A stretch of DNA of 15,411 nt from Prevotella sp. UBA3294. Lineage in GTDB: Bacteria > Bacteroidota > Bacteroidia > Bacteroidales > Bacteroidaceae. The stretch is from the NCBI GenBank assembly GCA_002361535.1, contig DETG01000055.1, forward strand, positions 5,919 through 21,329, in the 5' to 3' direction. This document shows, in pieces, positions 1 through 8,101 of the stretch (positions are counted from its first letter, which is position 1; each line of letters begins with the position of its first letter). Under the pieces are notes generated by a model. That model did not search any database. It saw only the letters and a list, made by a program, of their open reading frames with translations, and was not told where the DNA came from. The position numbers and the translations under genes are program-made.

Positions 1-1510
1 ACTCGATGCTCTTGATGCTCGACTGGCTAAGCACTGCGGCCACACCGCCGATGCTGCCCAGATAGAAACCACCATGCTTCTGACAGGCATCGGTCACAAC
101 CTGCGAACGGTTACCCTTGGCGATCATCACCAATGAACCACCATGATCCTGGAACTCGTCCACATAGGGATCCATGCGGTTAGCAGTGGTGGGACCCATT
201 GAACCGCAAGGATAGCCCTCCGGTGTCTTGGCAGGTCCTGCATAGAGTACGGGATAGTCCTTGAAGTACTGAGGCAGGTCCTCACCGGCATCCAAGCGAG
301 CCTTCAGTTTGGCATGAGCGATGTCACGTGCCACGATGATCGTACCTTTCAGGTTCACACGGGTGGAAACGGGATACTTGGTGAGCTCGGCGCGCACGGC
401 ATCTATGCCCTGATTCAGATCGATAACAATCTGATTGGCTCCTTCCCCTGCCTTGGCATACTCTGCAGGAATCAGCTCGCTGGGGTTGTTGTCCATCTTC
501 TCCAACCATACGCCATCACGGTTAATCTTTGCCTTGATGTTACGGTCGGCTGAACAGCTCACACCCATACCGATGGGACAAGAGGCACCGTGACGTGGCA
601 AACGGATCACTCGGATGTCGTGTGCCATATACTTACCACCGAACTGTGCACCTAAGCCGATCTTATGGGCCTCTAACAGCAGTTTCTTCTCCAGATCGAC
701 GTCACGGAAGGCACGTCCGGTCTCATCGCCTGTCGTGGGCAGACTGTCGTAGTATTTGATAGAAGCCAGTTTCACTGTGAGCAGGTTCTTCTCTGCCGAT
801 GTACCTCCGATGACGAAAGCGATATGGTAGGGAGGACAGGCTGCCGTTCCCAGGCTCTTCATCTTCTCCACAAGGAAGGGGATGAGGGTTCCTTCGTTCT
901 GAATCGTGGCCTTGGTCATGGGATAGAAATAGGTCTTGTTGGCAGAGCCGCCACCTTTGGCTACCATCACGAAACGGTATTCCGCTCCCTCTGTCGCCTC
1001 GATGTCGATTTGTGCGGGGAGGTTGCAGCGGGTGTTCACTTCGTCGTACATGTTCAGAGGGGCATTCTGCGAGTAGCGCAGGTTCTCCTGGGTGAAGGTG
1101 TTGAACACACCGAGGCTCAGGGCCTCTTCATCCTCGAAGCCTGTCCATACCTGTTGTCCTTTCTCTCCGTGGATAATCGCTGTACCTGTATCCTGGCAGA
1201 AAGGGAGGATGCCTTTGCAGGCCACCTCGGCATTGCGGAGGAACTGCAGGGCCACATACTTATCGTTCTCGCTGGCTTCTGGATCGGTCAGGATCTGAGC
1301 CACCTGTTCGTTATGCTCCCGGCGGAGCATGAACTCTACATCGTGGAAAGCCTCCTGCGCCAGAAGGGTCAGTGCCTCGGGACTTACCTTCACGATTTCT
1401 TTCCCTTCAAATTCGCTGACGGTTACTCCTTCTTTTGTCAATAGGCGATACTCCGTGGTGTCCTTACCCAATTGGAACATCGGAGCATACTTGAATGTTA
1501 CGTTTGCCAT
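1..1510 (-). CDS. fumA: Class I (4Fe-4S) fumarate hydratase, 3' end cut off by window
   Basis: The enzyme interconverts fumarate and malate in the cytoplasm; in anaerobic Bacteroidota this usually runs in the reductive direction towards succinate and propionate. The first 503 codons are present and the last 40 or so should lie beyond base 1, as class I fumarases are about 545 residues. The translation starts [12 protein letters not shown]. It contains the three cysteine contexts expected for the iron-sulfur cluster: PFCQDTGT (C105), TAACPPYH (about C225) and [13 protein letters not shown] (about C319). The C-terminal part carries the family segment [15 protein letters not shown] and a glycine-rich stretch near the edge. 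The start is set by the ATG at 1510, with a promoter about 45 bp upstream. It is probably its own transcription unit, although it follows the M16 gene on the same strand by 65 bp. The fumA/fumB-type assignment is secure; which paralogue symbol is used is a matter of convention. Confidence 0.95.
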   Translation of the reverse strand, partial: MANVTFKYAPMFQLGKDTTEYRLLTKEGVTVSEFEGKEIVKVSPEALTLLAQEAFHDVEFMLRREHNEQVAQILTDPEASENDKYVALQFLRNAEVACKGILPFCQDTGTAIIHGEKGQQVWTGFEDEEALSLGVFNTFTQENLRYSQNAPLNMYDEVNTRCNLPAQIDIEATEGAEYRFVMVAKGGGSANKTYFYPMTKATIQNEGTLIPFLVEKMKSLGTAACPPYHIAFVIGGTSAEKNLLTVKLASIKYYDSLPTTGDETGRAFRDVDLEKKLLLEAHKIGLGAQFGGKYMAHDIRVIRLPRHGASCPIGMGVSCSADRNIKAKINRDGVWLEKMDNNPSELIPAEYAKAGEGANQIVIDLNQGIDAVRAELTKYPVSTRVNLKGTIIVARDIAHAKLKARLDAGEDLPQYFKDYPVLYAGPAKTPEGYPCGSMGPTTANRMDPYVDEFQDHGGSLVMIAKGNRSQVVTDACQKHGGFYLGSIGGVAAVLSQSSIKSIE

Positions 1511-1556
1511 AATGTTAGTGTATTAATCGTTTAACTATTGCTATTTGATTAGCTTA

Positions 1557-1589
1557 CAAAGATACTAAATAATTATCAATAACCGAAAA
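1557..1589 (-). promoter_or_regulatory. Bacteroidota-type promoter for fumarase
   Basis: On the minus strand a perfect -7 box TATCTTTG (complement of 1557-1564) matches the Bacteroidota primary sigma consensus TAnnTTTG. A TTTTCG stretch (complement of 1584-1589) sits about 20 bp upstream, near the expected -33 TTTG position. The -33 part lies inside the end of the M16 gene. Transcription would start near 1550, giving a 5' UTR of roughly 40 nt. The -7 match is seen directly; use of the promoter is inferred. Confidence 0.6.
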
Positions 1590-4485
1590 TTTCTTCAGTG
1601 GAGATGCGGCGGATGGGCGCAATCTTCTCCAAGGCGGGAAGGTCGAGGTTCTTCTCATCTCCCAGAATGAGATACCTGTAGCCTTTATTCGCCATGTGCT
1701 GCTTCTCGAAGTTCACGATGTCTTGCAGCTGAACACTGGGAAGTGCCTGATAGATTTTCTCGTTCATGTCGTAGTCAATGCCGAGCTGCTGTGCACGGAG
1801 GTATGCATTGAGAATGGCAAATTTCGTGACACGCTGACTGGCTAACTGTTTCGTGACAGCATCCTTGGCGATGCGGAAGGCACTCTCACTGGCGGGCATC
1901 TCGTTCAGAATCTGATGGAACTGCTTTACACAGTCCATCATCTTGTCATTCTGTGTGATGATATATGTGTTGTAGTACTCAGGATGACCTTTGCGACTGG
2001 GCTGGCTGTAATGTGCCGAGGCACTGTAGGCCAGACCGCGAGCCTCGCGCAGCTCTTGGAATACGATGCCATTCATGCCGCCGCCGTAGTACTCGTTGAA
2101 CACCGCCTTCACAGCAGCCTCGTCTGTCTGCCATGGACGATTCTCGTTGTGGAACATCAGCATATAGATATTCTTGGCATCATAGGGTGCCAGCAGGATC
2201 TCATTCTGTGTTGCCTCCTGTTCCATGTATTCTTTTCCTACGGGAACAGGCTGATGCTTCTTGACCGTTTTGTGGTATTTCTTGATGACGGCACTCAGCT
2301 CTTTCTCTGTGGAAGGACCATAATATAATAAGGTGTGCTCATATCGGCTGATATCCTTCAACAGGTTTAGCAGCTGTTTCGGATCGGCCTCTTTCAGCTG
2401 ACGTTCACTCATCTGGTTACGGGTGGGGTTGTAGGAACCGAAAGTGCCGTAGGAGCGCAGGGCTTCGAAGTTGTTCTTCTGACTGGCTTTCGCATCGTCT
2501 CTTGATTTCAACACCAGTTCCACATATTGGTTGTATGCTTCCTGGTCCACCTTGGCATTCTTGAGGAAGTTTTCCAACAGTGCCAAAGCCTCGGGCATCT
2601 TCTCATTCAGACCGCTCAGGCTGATAGAGATCGTATTGCTGTTTACGGAGATGTTATACGAGCAGGCCAATTGATAGAACTTCTCTTTCACTTGTGCTGC
2701 CGTGAGCTTGTCGGTTCCGAGATAAGTGATATAGTCGGCTGCAATGTCGTAACGGTTGTCTGCCTCCATGCCGAACTTGTAATGGAAAGCAAGGTTAAAC
2801 AATCCATTGTCAGTGTTCTGCTTATAGAGGAGTGGCAGTTTGGTCTTCGTCTGCGAAACGGTGAGATCGTTTTTGAAGTCAACGAAACGAGGTTGTATCG
2901 GCTCCACCTGTGAGTTCTGGATGTCCTTCACGAACTGACTCATCTGGTCACGGTTTGTGGGAATCGGTGTGATGGCAGGTTTGTCGATCTTCTTCTGTGT
3001 CTTGTCGATACCTTGCTTCTTGTAGATCGCCACATAGTTGTTCTTGAAATGACGGTTTGCAAAATCAATTACATCTTGTTTGGTGATCTTCGAAATGCGG
3101 TCGATTTTCCCTACCATCTGTTCCCAGGGGATACCGTTGATGAAGGCATCAACATATTTGTCGGCTCTCTCACGGTTATTCTCCAAAGAGCGGTAATAGC
3201 GCAGTTTCATGTTATTCACCACAGAAGGCAGCAGCTCGTCGGAGAATTCACCACGTTTCAGCTTTTCGAGTTCGCCCAGCAGGAGCTGGCGAACCTCATC
3301 AAGGCTTTGTCCTTCCTTGGGATCACCTCCGAGGATGAAGCCGCCATGATCGAGCATAGACTCGTTGCCGGCAAAAGCCCCCAACACCTTCATGCTCTGG
3401 TTCAGGTCAAGGTCGATGAGGCCAGCCTTACCGTTGTTCAGGATGTCACTAACCAATTCCAGCGTGTCGGTCTGCAATGAGGATGCTTTGTCGAACTGCC
3501 ATCCTAACCAGATCGTCTCCGCCTCCTGTCCGATCACCACGGTGTCCTTAGGTTCCGTAATGGGAATCAAGGCTGGAAAGACAGGCTGTCGTACATCGTC
3601 CCCCGGCTTCCATCCACTGAAGTATTTGTCGATAATTGCAATGGTCTTGTCCATGTCAAAGTCACCACTCATGCAAATGGCCACATTGTTGGGTACGTAC
3701 CATTTCCTGAAATAATTCTTGATGTTTGTGATGGAAGGATTCTTCAGATGCTCCTGCGTTCCGATGGTGGTCTGCTTTCCATACGGGTGGTTGGGATAGA
3801 GCATGGTGCACAAGGCGGTGAACAGCTTCCGCTGATCACTGCTCAGTCCGATATTGTACTCCTCATACACGGCTTCCAACTCAGTGTGGAATCCTCGTAT
3901 CACCATGTTTTGGAAACGGTCGGACTGGATCTTTGCCCAGTTCTCCACTTCGTTACTGGGAATATCCTCGGTATAGCATGTTACATCATTGCTGGTGTAG
4001 GCATTCGTGCCCTGGGCACCGATTGCTGCCATCAGTTTGTCGTACTCATTGGGTATGAAATACTGAGCGGCAATCTGTGAGATGCTGTCGATCTCATGGT
4101 ATTTCTGCCTGCGCAGGTCTGAATCTGTGATCAGACGGTACTCTTCGTAGCGTTGCTCTATCTCATCGAGCAAGGGAGCCTCTGCCTCAGGGTTGTTCGT
4201 TCCGAACAACTTTGTTCCCTTGAACATCAGATGCTCTAAGTAATGGGCCAGGCCCGTTGTCTCGGCAGGATCGTTCTTTGAACCTGTGCGCACGGCGATG
4301 AATGTCTGGATGCGCGGCTTTTCCTTGTTTACCGACAAATAGACCTTTAAGCCGTTGTCCAAGGTGTAGATGCGGGTGTTCATGAGATCACCGGGTACCG
4401 TGGTGTACACATACTCTTTAGCCTGCGCGAGGAAGAGTCCCCAAAGAAGCAGGAATACTGACAGAATGGTTCTTTTTTTCATCAT
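1576..4485 (-). CDS. Secreted M16 family zinc metalloprotease (pitrilysin/processing-peptidase type)
   Basis: A large exported peptidase with tandem M16 domains. From the chosen start (MMKKRTIL) the protein has 969 residues. Residues 1-22 form a signal peptide ending in LAQA. The inverted zinc motif HxxEH is H81-Y-L-E84-H85, with the downstream glutamate motif ELEAVYEE around 202-209 as the probable third ligand region. A helical, charged insertion (about 100-145) lengthens the distance between the two. The C-terminal half (about 520-969) is a second, presumably non-catalytic M16 pair; it has no HxxEH and includes the RELREARGLAYS-type motif typical of M16 C-terminal domains. The open frame extends to an ATG at 4533, but those 16 extra residues would bury the signal peptide, so 4485 (or 4482) is preferred. 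It lies 57 bp after DUF4954 and probably shares its transcript. The substrate is unknown; periplasmic peptide turnover is inferred from export. Confidence 0.92.
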   Translation of the reverse strand: MMKKRTILSVFLLLWGLFLAQAKEYVYTTVPGDLMNTRIYTLDNGLKVYLSVNKEKPRIQTFIAVRTGSKNDPAETTGLAHYLEHLMFKGTKLFGTNNPEAEAPLLDEIEQRYEEYRLITDSDLRRQKYHEIDSISQIAAQYFIPNEYDKLMAAIGAQGTNAYTSNDVTCYTEDIPSNEVENWAKIQSDRFQNMVIRGFHTELEAVYEEYNIGLSSDQRKLFTALCTMLYPNHPYGKQTTIGTQEHLKNPSITNIKNYFRKWYVPNNVAICMSGDFDMDKTIAIIDKYFSGWKPGDDVRQPVFPALIPITEPKDTVVIGQEAETIWLGWQFDKASSLQTDTLELVSDILNNGKAGLIDLDLNQSMKVLGAFAGNESMLDHGGFILGGDPKEGQSLDEVRQLLLGELEKLKRGEFSDELLPSVVNNMKLRYYRSLENNRERADKYVDAFINGIPWEQMVGKIDRISKITKQDVIDFANRHFKNNYVAIYKKQGIDKTQKKIDKPAITPIPTNRDQMSQFVKDIQNSQVEPIQPRFVDFKNDLTVSQTKTKLPLLYKQNTDNGLFNLAFHYKFGMEADNRYDIAADYITYLGTDKLTAAQVKEKFYQLACSYNISVNSNTISISLSGLNEKMPEALALLENFLKNAKVDQEAYNQYVELVLKSRDDAKASQKNNFEALRSYGTFGSYNPTRNQMSERQLKEADPKQLLNLLKDISRYEHTLLYYGPSTEKELSAVIKKYHKTVKKHQPVPVGKEYMEQEATQNEILLAPYDAKNIYMLMFHNENRPWQTDEAAVKAVFNEYYGGGMNGIVFQELREARGLAYSASAHYSQPSRKGHPEYYNTYIITQNDKMMDCVKQFHQILNEMPASESAFRIAKDAVTKQLASQRVTKFAILNAYLRAQQLGIDYDMNEKIYQALPSVQLQDIVNFEKQHMANKGYRYLILGDEKNLDLPALEKIAPIRRISTEEIFGY

Positions 4486-4542
4486 GTATGGTGTTTGGAG
4501 CCGTCGTAGTACGACGACAGATATGACTGACACTGTGTAGAG

Positions 4543-6396
4543 TTAATTCTCGTAGTCCACTTCATGGTCGAGCTTGTCGATGAAGTCGTTGAACACTTCT
4601 TCTTCCACATCGCCCATGGCATACTCTTTCTCGGCATCCTTGCGGATCTCTCCTACCCAGATACGGCGGGCCCTGATATAGTCTTCACGAATACGTTCGG
4701 CATCATCTTCTGTGATCTCCTCCAATCCGTAATAATCGAGAATCATCTGATAGGTCCATGCCCATTGGTACTCACGGTAGTGGTCGTTGATATCCTCGAA
4801 GCGGTCGATTACTTCCTGGATGGTTTGTAGCGTTCCGTTCTTGATGTCACTGATCAGACGCTCCTCTTCACTCTCCGGGAGAAGCAGACCGGAAAGGTCG
4901 ATCCAGTTTCCTTTGCCGATCTCTGTTGTCGGCTTTCCGAAGTAATGGTGCTTTTTAGCCCTTTTCAAGACTGCTCCCATATAGAGGCGCAAGGCAATGT
5001 CGTAGTATTTGATACCTTTCTTTAAGGAAGAGGCATTGATCACGTAGTCGTGATAGTTATATTGTGACTGGAGGTCACCGGATGCAGCACGCAGGTTCTC
5101 TAAGATTCTCTTCCCTCGCAGAATCTCTCCTACGGTAAAAGGTGAGAGCCAGTCGAAGTTTACAATGCTCTTCTGGCAACCCTGTTGGCGCATGTCGCGT
5201 TTGGGCCATTTCTTGATGTCACGGTAGAGTCCCACCGTGGTAATATTCCTTCCGGGAACGAGGTACATGTCGTCGTTGTAAGAAATGAGATAGGAGAACG
5301 GTACGTCTCGGGTATCTGGATGATGCATCAGCTTACCCATACACACAGAGAATGCGCCGATCTTTGCCGGCATCAACACATACGAGCCACTGGCGGTTTT
5401 TGTTCCACGCTCCAATGTGCCGTAGTGGATGGGCCCCATCTTGTAGGCGTGGTTAGAGAAGTTGGTGTTCGAGCCGGCATTGTAGAAAGAGAACTGTCCG
5501 CCGATGAGCAGGCTCGACTTATGGTGACTGGCAGAGAAAGGACCGCAGAATGCGGCGCAGGCTTCGCCGTTTGACATATAGCTGTTGGCAAAGAACACGC
5601 TCTGGGAGGCCGTGAAGCCATTTGCGATATGACAGGCCTCACCCACAAAGCAGTCCTGCATCTTTACACTGTTGATGATAGAGGATCCATTGCAGATGAT
5701 GGAATTTTCGCAGATCACGCCGGTACCGATATATACGGAGTCGCTGGGACCGTTGAGAATCGAACAGTCACTGATGCGCGACGCTCCGTTGATCTCGCAG
5801 TTATCGTTCACCACGGTATTGGTGATCTCCTTGGTTCCGATCACCTTCACGTTATTACCGATGATGCCTCGCTCGGGCATGTTCCGTTCAATGTCCTCAT
5901 TGATCAGTCGGCGAATCTCATCCTTGATGTTCTTGTCGGTGAAGTGCTTTACCATGAAGGCGGCAAACTGACTGTTCAAGTTCCCGAACAGGATGGCATT
6001 CCCGTCGCCGGCCTCATTGAGCACGGAGATCAGGTTCCCTTCACCGTATGTGGCACCCTCTGTCGTCTCGATAATGCTCACGTTCGAGATGAAACAGTCA
6101 TCACCGATGGTGTAGTTATTGATATACCCTGCCACATTCTCGATGAGGCAGTTATCTCCGATGGTCACGTTACGCAGCGTGGAACGGTTGATTCCTGTAT
6201 GCTTTACGAACCCTTTTGACACTTCGTAGTTCTTTTCGAATACGCCGAGGTTCACTTCGCCATAGAAACTTGTGTTCTTGATATAGTTGGGTTGGAAATC
6301 CTCAGCCACGTTAATGGCAGTCCAATCCTCAGCCGTACATCCATTATTCTCCAGGATGACGATTTCTTCTTCTGTTAATAGTCTGTAATTCTCCAT
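4543..6396 (-). CDS. DUF4954 family protein with left-handed beta-helix (hexapeptide) repeats
   Basis: A 617-residue protein that I recognise as the DUF4954 family, known mainly from Bacteroidota and of unestablished biochemical role. Hexapeptide-type repeats (short isoleucine/valine-cysteine/asparagine rungs) occupy about 74-110 and 176-260, as in sugar acyltransferases and NDP-sugar pyrophosphorylase tails. A conserved-looking segment follows at 288-327, with HHKSS, NAGSNTNFSNHAYKMGPIH and then a threonine/serine-rich stretch. The last 200 residues are mainly helical and end in an acidic tail. There is no signal peptide or membrane segment, so it should be cytoplasmic. It is cysteine-rich through the helix (C200, C211, C229, C235, C249, C255, C280, C284). 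It starts 38 bp after hflX stops, with no promoter visible between, which suggests co-transcription. The fold hints at a nucleotide-sugar or acyl/sugar transferase-like activity, but that is inference. Confidence 0.85.
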   Translation of the reverse strand: MENYRLLTEEEIVILENNGCTAEDWTAINVAEDFQPNYIKNTSFYGEVNLGVFEKNYEVSKGFVKHTGINRSTLRNVTIGDNCLIENVAGYINNYTIGDDCFISNVSIIETTEGATYGEGNLISVLNEAGDGNAILFGNLNSQFAAFMVKHFTDKNIKDEIRRLINEDIERNMPERGIIGNNVKVIGTKEITNTVVNDNCEINGASRISDCSILNGPSDSVYIGTGVICENSIICNGSSIINSVKMQDCFVGEACHIANGFTASQSVFFANSYMSNGEACAAFCGPFSASHHKSSLLIGGQFSFYNAGSNTNFSNHAYKMGPIHYGTLERGTKTASGSYVLMPAKIGAFSVCMGKLMHHPDTRDVPFSYLISYNDDMYLVPGRNITTVGLYRDIKKWPKRDMRQQGCQKSIVNFDWLSPFTVGEILRGKRILENLRAASGDLQSQYNYHDYVINASSLKKGIKYYDIALRLYMGAVLKRAKKHHYFGKPTTEIGKGNWIDLSGLLLPESEEERLISDIKNGTLQTIQEVIDRFEDINDHYREYQWAWTYQMILDYYGLEEITEDDAERIREDYIRARRIWVGEIRKDAEKEYAMGDVEEEVFNDFIDKLDHEVDYEN

Positions 6397-6434
6397 ATTT
6401 GTTTGTTGTTGTTATGAATCGTTTGTTAGGAAAC

Positions 6435-7685
6435 TCATTCCTCTTCAAGTTGATAAAGGAAGTCGTTGTAAGGATATTTTTGCACGTGCAGCTCACGCAC
6501 TTTTTGGTAGAGCATGTCACGCATCTCTTCGATATTTGTTTTTTCTTTTGCGGAGATAAACATACAATTGTCGTTCAACTTCGCCATCCATGTCTTCTGT
6601 AGCTCTTCCAGGGTAACATTCTCCTTTGTGGAAGGAGTGAGGTCATCGGGTTCTTTCTCTACCCATGTATAAGCATCTATCTTATTGAAAATAATGATAG
6701 AGGGCTTCTCGGCAGCACCCAAATCCTTTAAGGTGTTCTCCACCACGTGAATCTGCTCTTCAAAGTCACGATGGGAGATATCTACTACATGAACCAACAG
6801 GTCAGCCTCGCGCACCTCATCGAGGGTGGATTTAAAAGAATCTACCAGGTCGGTGGGTAACTTGCGGATGAATCCTACGGTATCGGCTAAGAGGAACGGT
6901 AGGTTCTCGATGACGACTTTCCTGACGGTAGTATCGAGGGTGGCAAATAATTTGTTCTCTGCAAAGACATCACTCTTGGATAGGAGATTCATCAGGGTGC
7001 TTTTGCCTACATTCGTATAGCCCACCAAAGCCACGCGGATGAGTCGCCCACGGTTCTTCCTTTGGGTGGTCTTTTGCTTGTCGATCTCCAGCAGTCGTTG
7101 TTTGAGCAGGGTGATGCGCTGAAGGATGATACGGCGGTCCATCTCTAACTGTGTCTCACCTGGTCCGCGCAGTCCTACACTTCCTTTTCCACCACCGCTT
7201 CCTGAACCGCCTCCCTGTCGTTCCAAGTGTGTCCACAGCCTTTGCAAACGGGGGAGCATATATCGGTATTGTGCTAATTCCACCTGGTTCTTGGCATTGG
7301 CAGTCTGAGCGCGCATGGCGAAAATATCGAGAATCAAAGAGGTGCGGTCGAGGATCTTCACTTTCAGCATGCTTTCAATGTTTCGGATCTGTCGTGGTGA
7401 CAGCTCGTCGTCAAAGATCACCATACCGATCTCATGGTCATTGTCCTCCTCCCGCTTGATATAATCGCGAATTTCTTCCAGTTTGCCTTTGCCCACATAG
7501 GTTGTCTGATTAGGACCTCCCACCTTCTGGGTGAATCGTTTTACCGTGACGGCTCCGGCTGTATCGGCGAGAAATTCCAGCTCATCCAGATATTCCTTGG
7601 TCTTTTCCTCATCCTGCTCTTTGGTGATCAACCCCACCAGAATGGCAGTCTCGGCTTTGACTTCGGAGATTACAAATTCCTTCAT
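6435..7685 (-). CDS. hflX: Ribosome-associated GTPase HflX
   Basis: HflX binds the large ribosomal subunit, splits stalled or hibernating 70S ribosomes and hydrolyses GTP, typically under stress. The 416-residue product has the family layout. The N-terminal HflX domain spans about 1-150 (TTYVGKGKLEEI at 61-72, FDDELSPRQIRNIE at 91-104). A glycine-rich linker follows at 158-175 (GGGSGSGGGKG), then GPGETQLEMDRR. The G domain carries G1 GYTNVGKST at 222-230, G3 DTVG at 268-271, G4 NKID at 334-337 and G5 SAK at 378-380. It is the first gene of a probable hflX-DUF4954-M16 operon and has a consensus promoter with a 5' UTR of only about 20 nt. Length and motifs fit a complete gene. Confidence 0.96.
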   Translation of the reverse strand: MKEFVISEVKAETAILVGLITKEQDEEKTKEYLDELEFLADTAGAVTVKRFTQKVGGPNQTTYVGKGKLEEIRDYIKREEDNDHEIGMVIFDDELSPRQIRNIESMLKVKILDRTSLILDIFAMRAQTANAKNQVELAQYRYMLPRLQRLWTHLERQGGGSGSGGGKGSVGLRGPGETQLEMDRRIILQRITLLKQRLLEIDKQKTTQRKNRGRLIRVALVGYTNVGKSTLMNLLSKSDVFAENKLFATLDTTVRKVVIENLPFLLADTVGFIRKLPTDLVDSFKSTLDEVREADLLVHVVDISHRDFEEQIHVVENTLKDLGAAEKPSIIIFNKIDAYTWVEKEPDDLTPSTKENVTLEELQKTWMAKLNDNCMFISAKEKTNIEEMRDMLYQKVRELHVQKYPYNDFLYQLEEE

Positions 7686-7713
7686 TTAAATATAATAATG
7701 TGTTATTACCCTG

Positions 7714-7744
7714 CAAAGATAACTGATTTTTGTCTATGTACAAA
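7714..7744 (-). promoter_or_regulatory. Consensus Bacteroidota promoter for hflX
   Basis: On the minus strand TTTG (complement of 7741-7744), a 19-bp spacer and TATCTTTG (complement of 7714-7721) make a near-ideal match to the Bacteroidota TTTG / TAnnTTTG promoter. Predicted transcription start is about 7707, 22 nt before the hflX ATG. This is the best promoter in the window. Confidence 0.75.
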
Positions 7745-7859
7745 ATAAATGACCTTTTTTCGTGTATGCAATGTGATTCTTTTTCGTATGAAGATACAAT
7801 ATGAAAGGGATGGGGGTGCCGTATGAGGGAGAAATTTGAGGGTCGGAAATCACGCAATC

Positions 7860-7875
7860 ACGAAAACGTTTTCGT
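7860..7875. promoter_or_regulatory. 16-bp perfect palindrome, LacI/PurR-type operator candidate
   Basis: ACGAAAACGTTTTCGT is a perfect 16-bp palindrome centred on CG. The AAACGTTT-like core and central CpG are hallmarks of LacI-family operators, and the site is close to the E. coli PurR box. It lies 12 bp upstream of a TATTTTTG -7 box (7887-7894), where a bound repressor would cover the -33 region. It also lies about 115 bp upstream of the divergent hflX promoter. The palindrome is seen directly; the regulator is inferred and none is encoded here. Confidence 0.5.
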
Positions 7876-7886
7876 AGATTTTTCGC

Positions 7887-7894
7887 TATTTTTG
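7887..7894 (+). promoter_or_regulatory. Candidate -7 box TATTTTTG beside the palindrome
   Basis: A perfect TAnnTTTG match on the plus strand, with the 7860-7875 palindrome covering the place of its -33 element. No good TTTG is present at the right spacing, so it may be weak or depend on an activator. It would give a slightly longer version of the small RNA downstream. Confidence 0.35.
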
Positions 7895-7906
7895 TCGATC
7901 AATTGA

Positions 7907-7936
7907 TTTATATCAAGAAAAAAAGTGCTATCTTTG
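7907..7936 (+). promoter_or_regulatory. Promoter for the candidate small RNA
   Basis: TTTA at 7907-7910, an 18-bp spacer and a perfect -7 box TATCTTTG at 7929-7936. Transcription should start near 7943. The next protein start is about 200 bp away and lies beyond a terminator, so the promoter most simply drives a non-coding RNA. Confidence 0.55.
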
Positions 7937-7942
7937 CAAACG

Positions 7943-8050
7943 TTAAGACAAGTGATTTTCAGAAATTACATGCTACATAATACTAACTGCTAAGACATTC
8001 AAAAAGTTCATTGTAATCAGCTTCGACGTGATGTCGGGGCTGTTTTTTTT
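7943..8050 (+). ncRNA. Putative ~105-nt small RNA ending in an intrinsic terminator
   Basis: A promoter with TATCTTTG (7929-7936) is followed by about 105 nt without a plausible gene and then by a strong intrinsic terminator. A 5' stem-loop is visible: GTGATTT (7952-7958), loop TCAG, AAATTAC (7963-7969), with one G-T pair. An A/T-rich segment that may be unpaired (7970-8017) separates it from the terminator hairpin. This is the architecture of a trans-acting Bacteroidota sRNA. It lies directly upstream of nagB on the same strand, so it could instead be an attenuated nagB leader; but nagB has its own -7 box past the terminator. I cannot assign it to a known RNA family from sequence alone. Confidence 0.5.
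8018..8050 (+). terminator. Strong rho-independent terminator upstream of nagB
   Basis: A 10-bp stem is formed by CAGCTTCGAC (8018-8027) and GTCGGGGCTG (8033-8042), with two internal T-G pairs and a 5-nt loop GTGAT. Eight T follow immediately (8043-8050). It ends the transcript that begins near 7943 and insulates nagB from it. It works only on the plus strand, as no T-run follows it on the other strand. Confidence 0.8.
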
Positions 8051-8074
8051 ATTTTGTTTTATAAAAAAAACACC

Positions 8075-8101
8075 AAACTACTTTCGGTTTGTAGTTTTTT
8101 T
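8075..8101 (+). terminator. Second T-tailed hairpin just before the nagB promoter
   Basis: AAACTAC (8075-8081) and GTAGTTT (8091-8097) form a 7-bp A/T-rich stem with a 9-nt loop, and the T-run spans 8095-8101. An A8 run lies on the left side, so a weaker version reads on the minus strand too. It may back up the first terminator. It overlaps the expected -33 region of the nagB promoter, so a regulatory role is also possible. Confidence 0.35.

Noticed and set aside
824..1444. 206-codon plus-strand frame inside fumarase
   Set aside because: It is antisense to the conserved fumarase gene, including its cluster cysteine region, and shows no recognisable protein motif.
7807..7842. Four G-runs that might form a G-quadruplex
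   Set aside because: Two of the loops would be 10-12 nt, too long for a convincing quadruplex.
7609..7857. Minus-strand 82-codon frame over the hflX promoter
   Set aside because: It overlaps the hflX start in another frame, spans a consensus promoter, and its composition does not look like a protein.
7970..7993. 7-codon frame (MLHNTNC) in the small-RNA region, possible leader peptide
   Set aside because: It has no ribosome binding site and no run of regulatory codons; its length is expected by chance.
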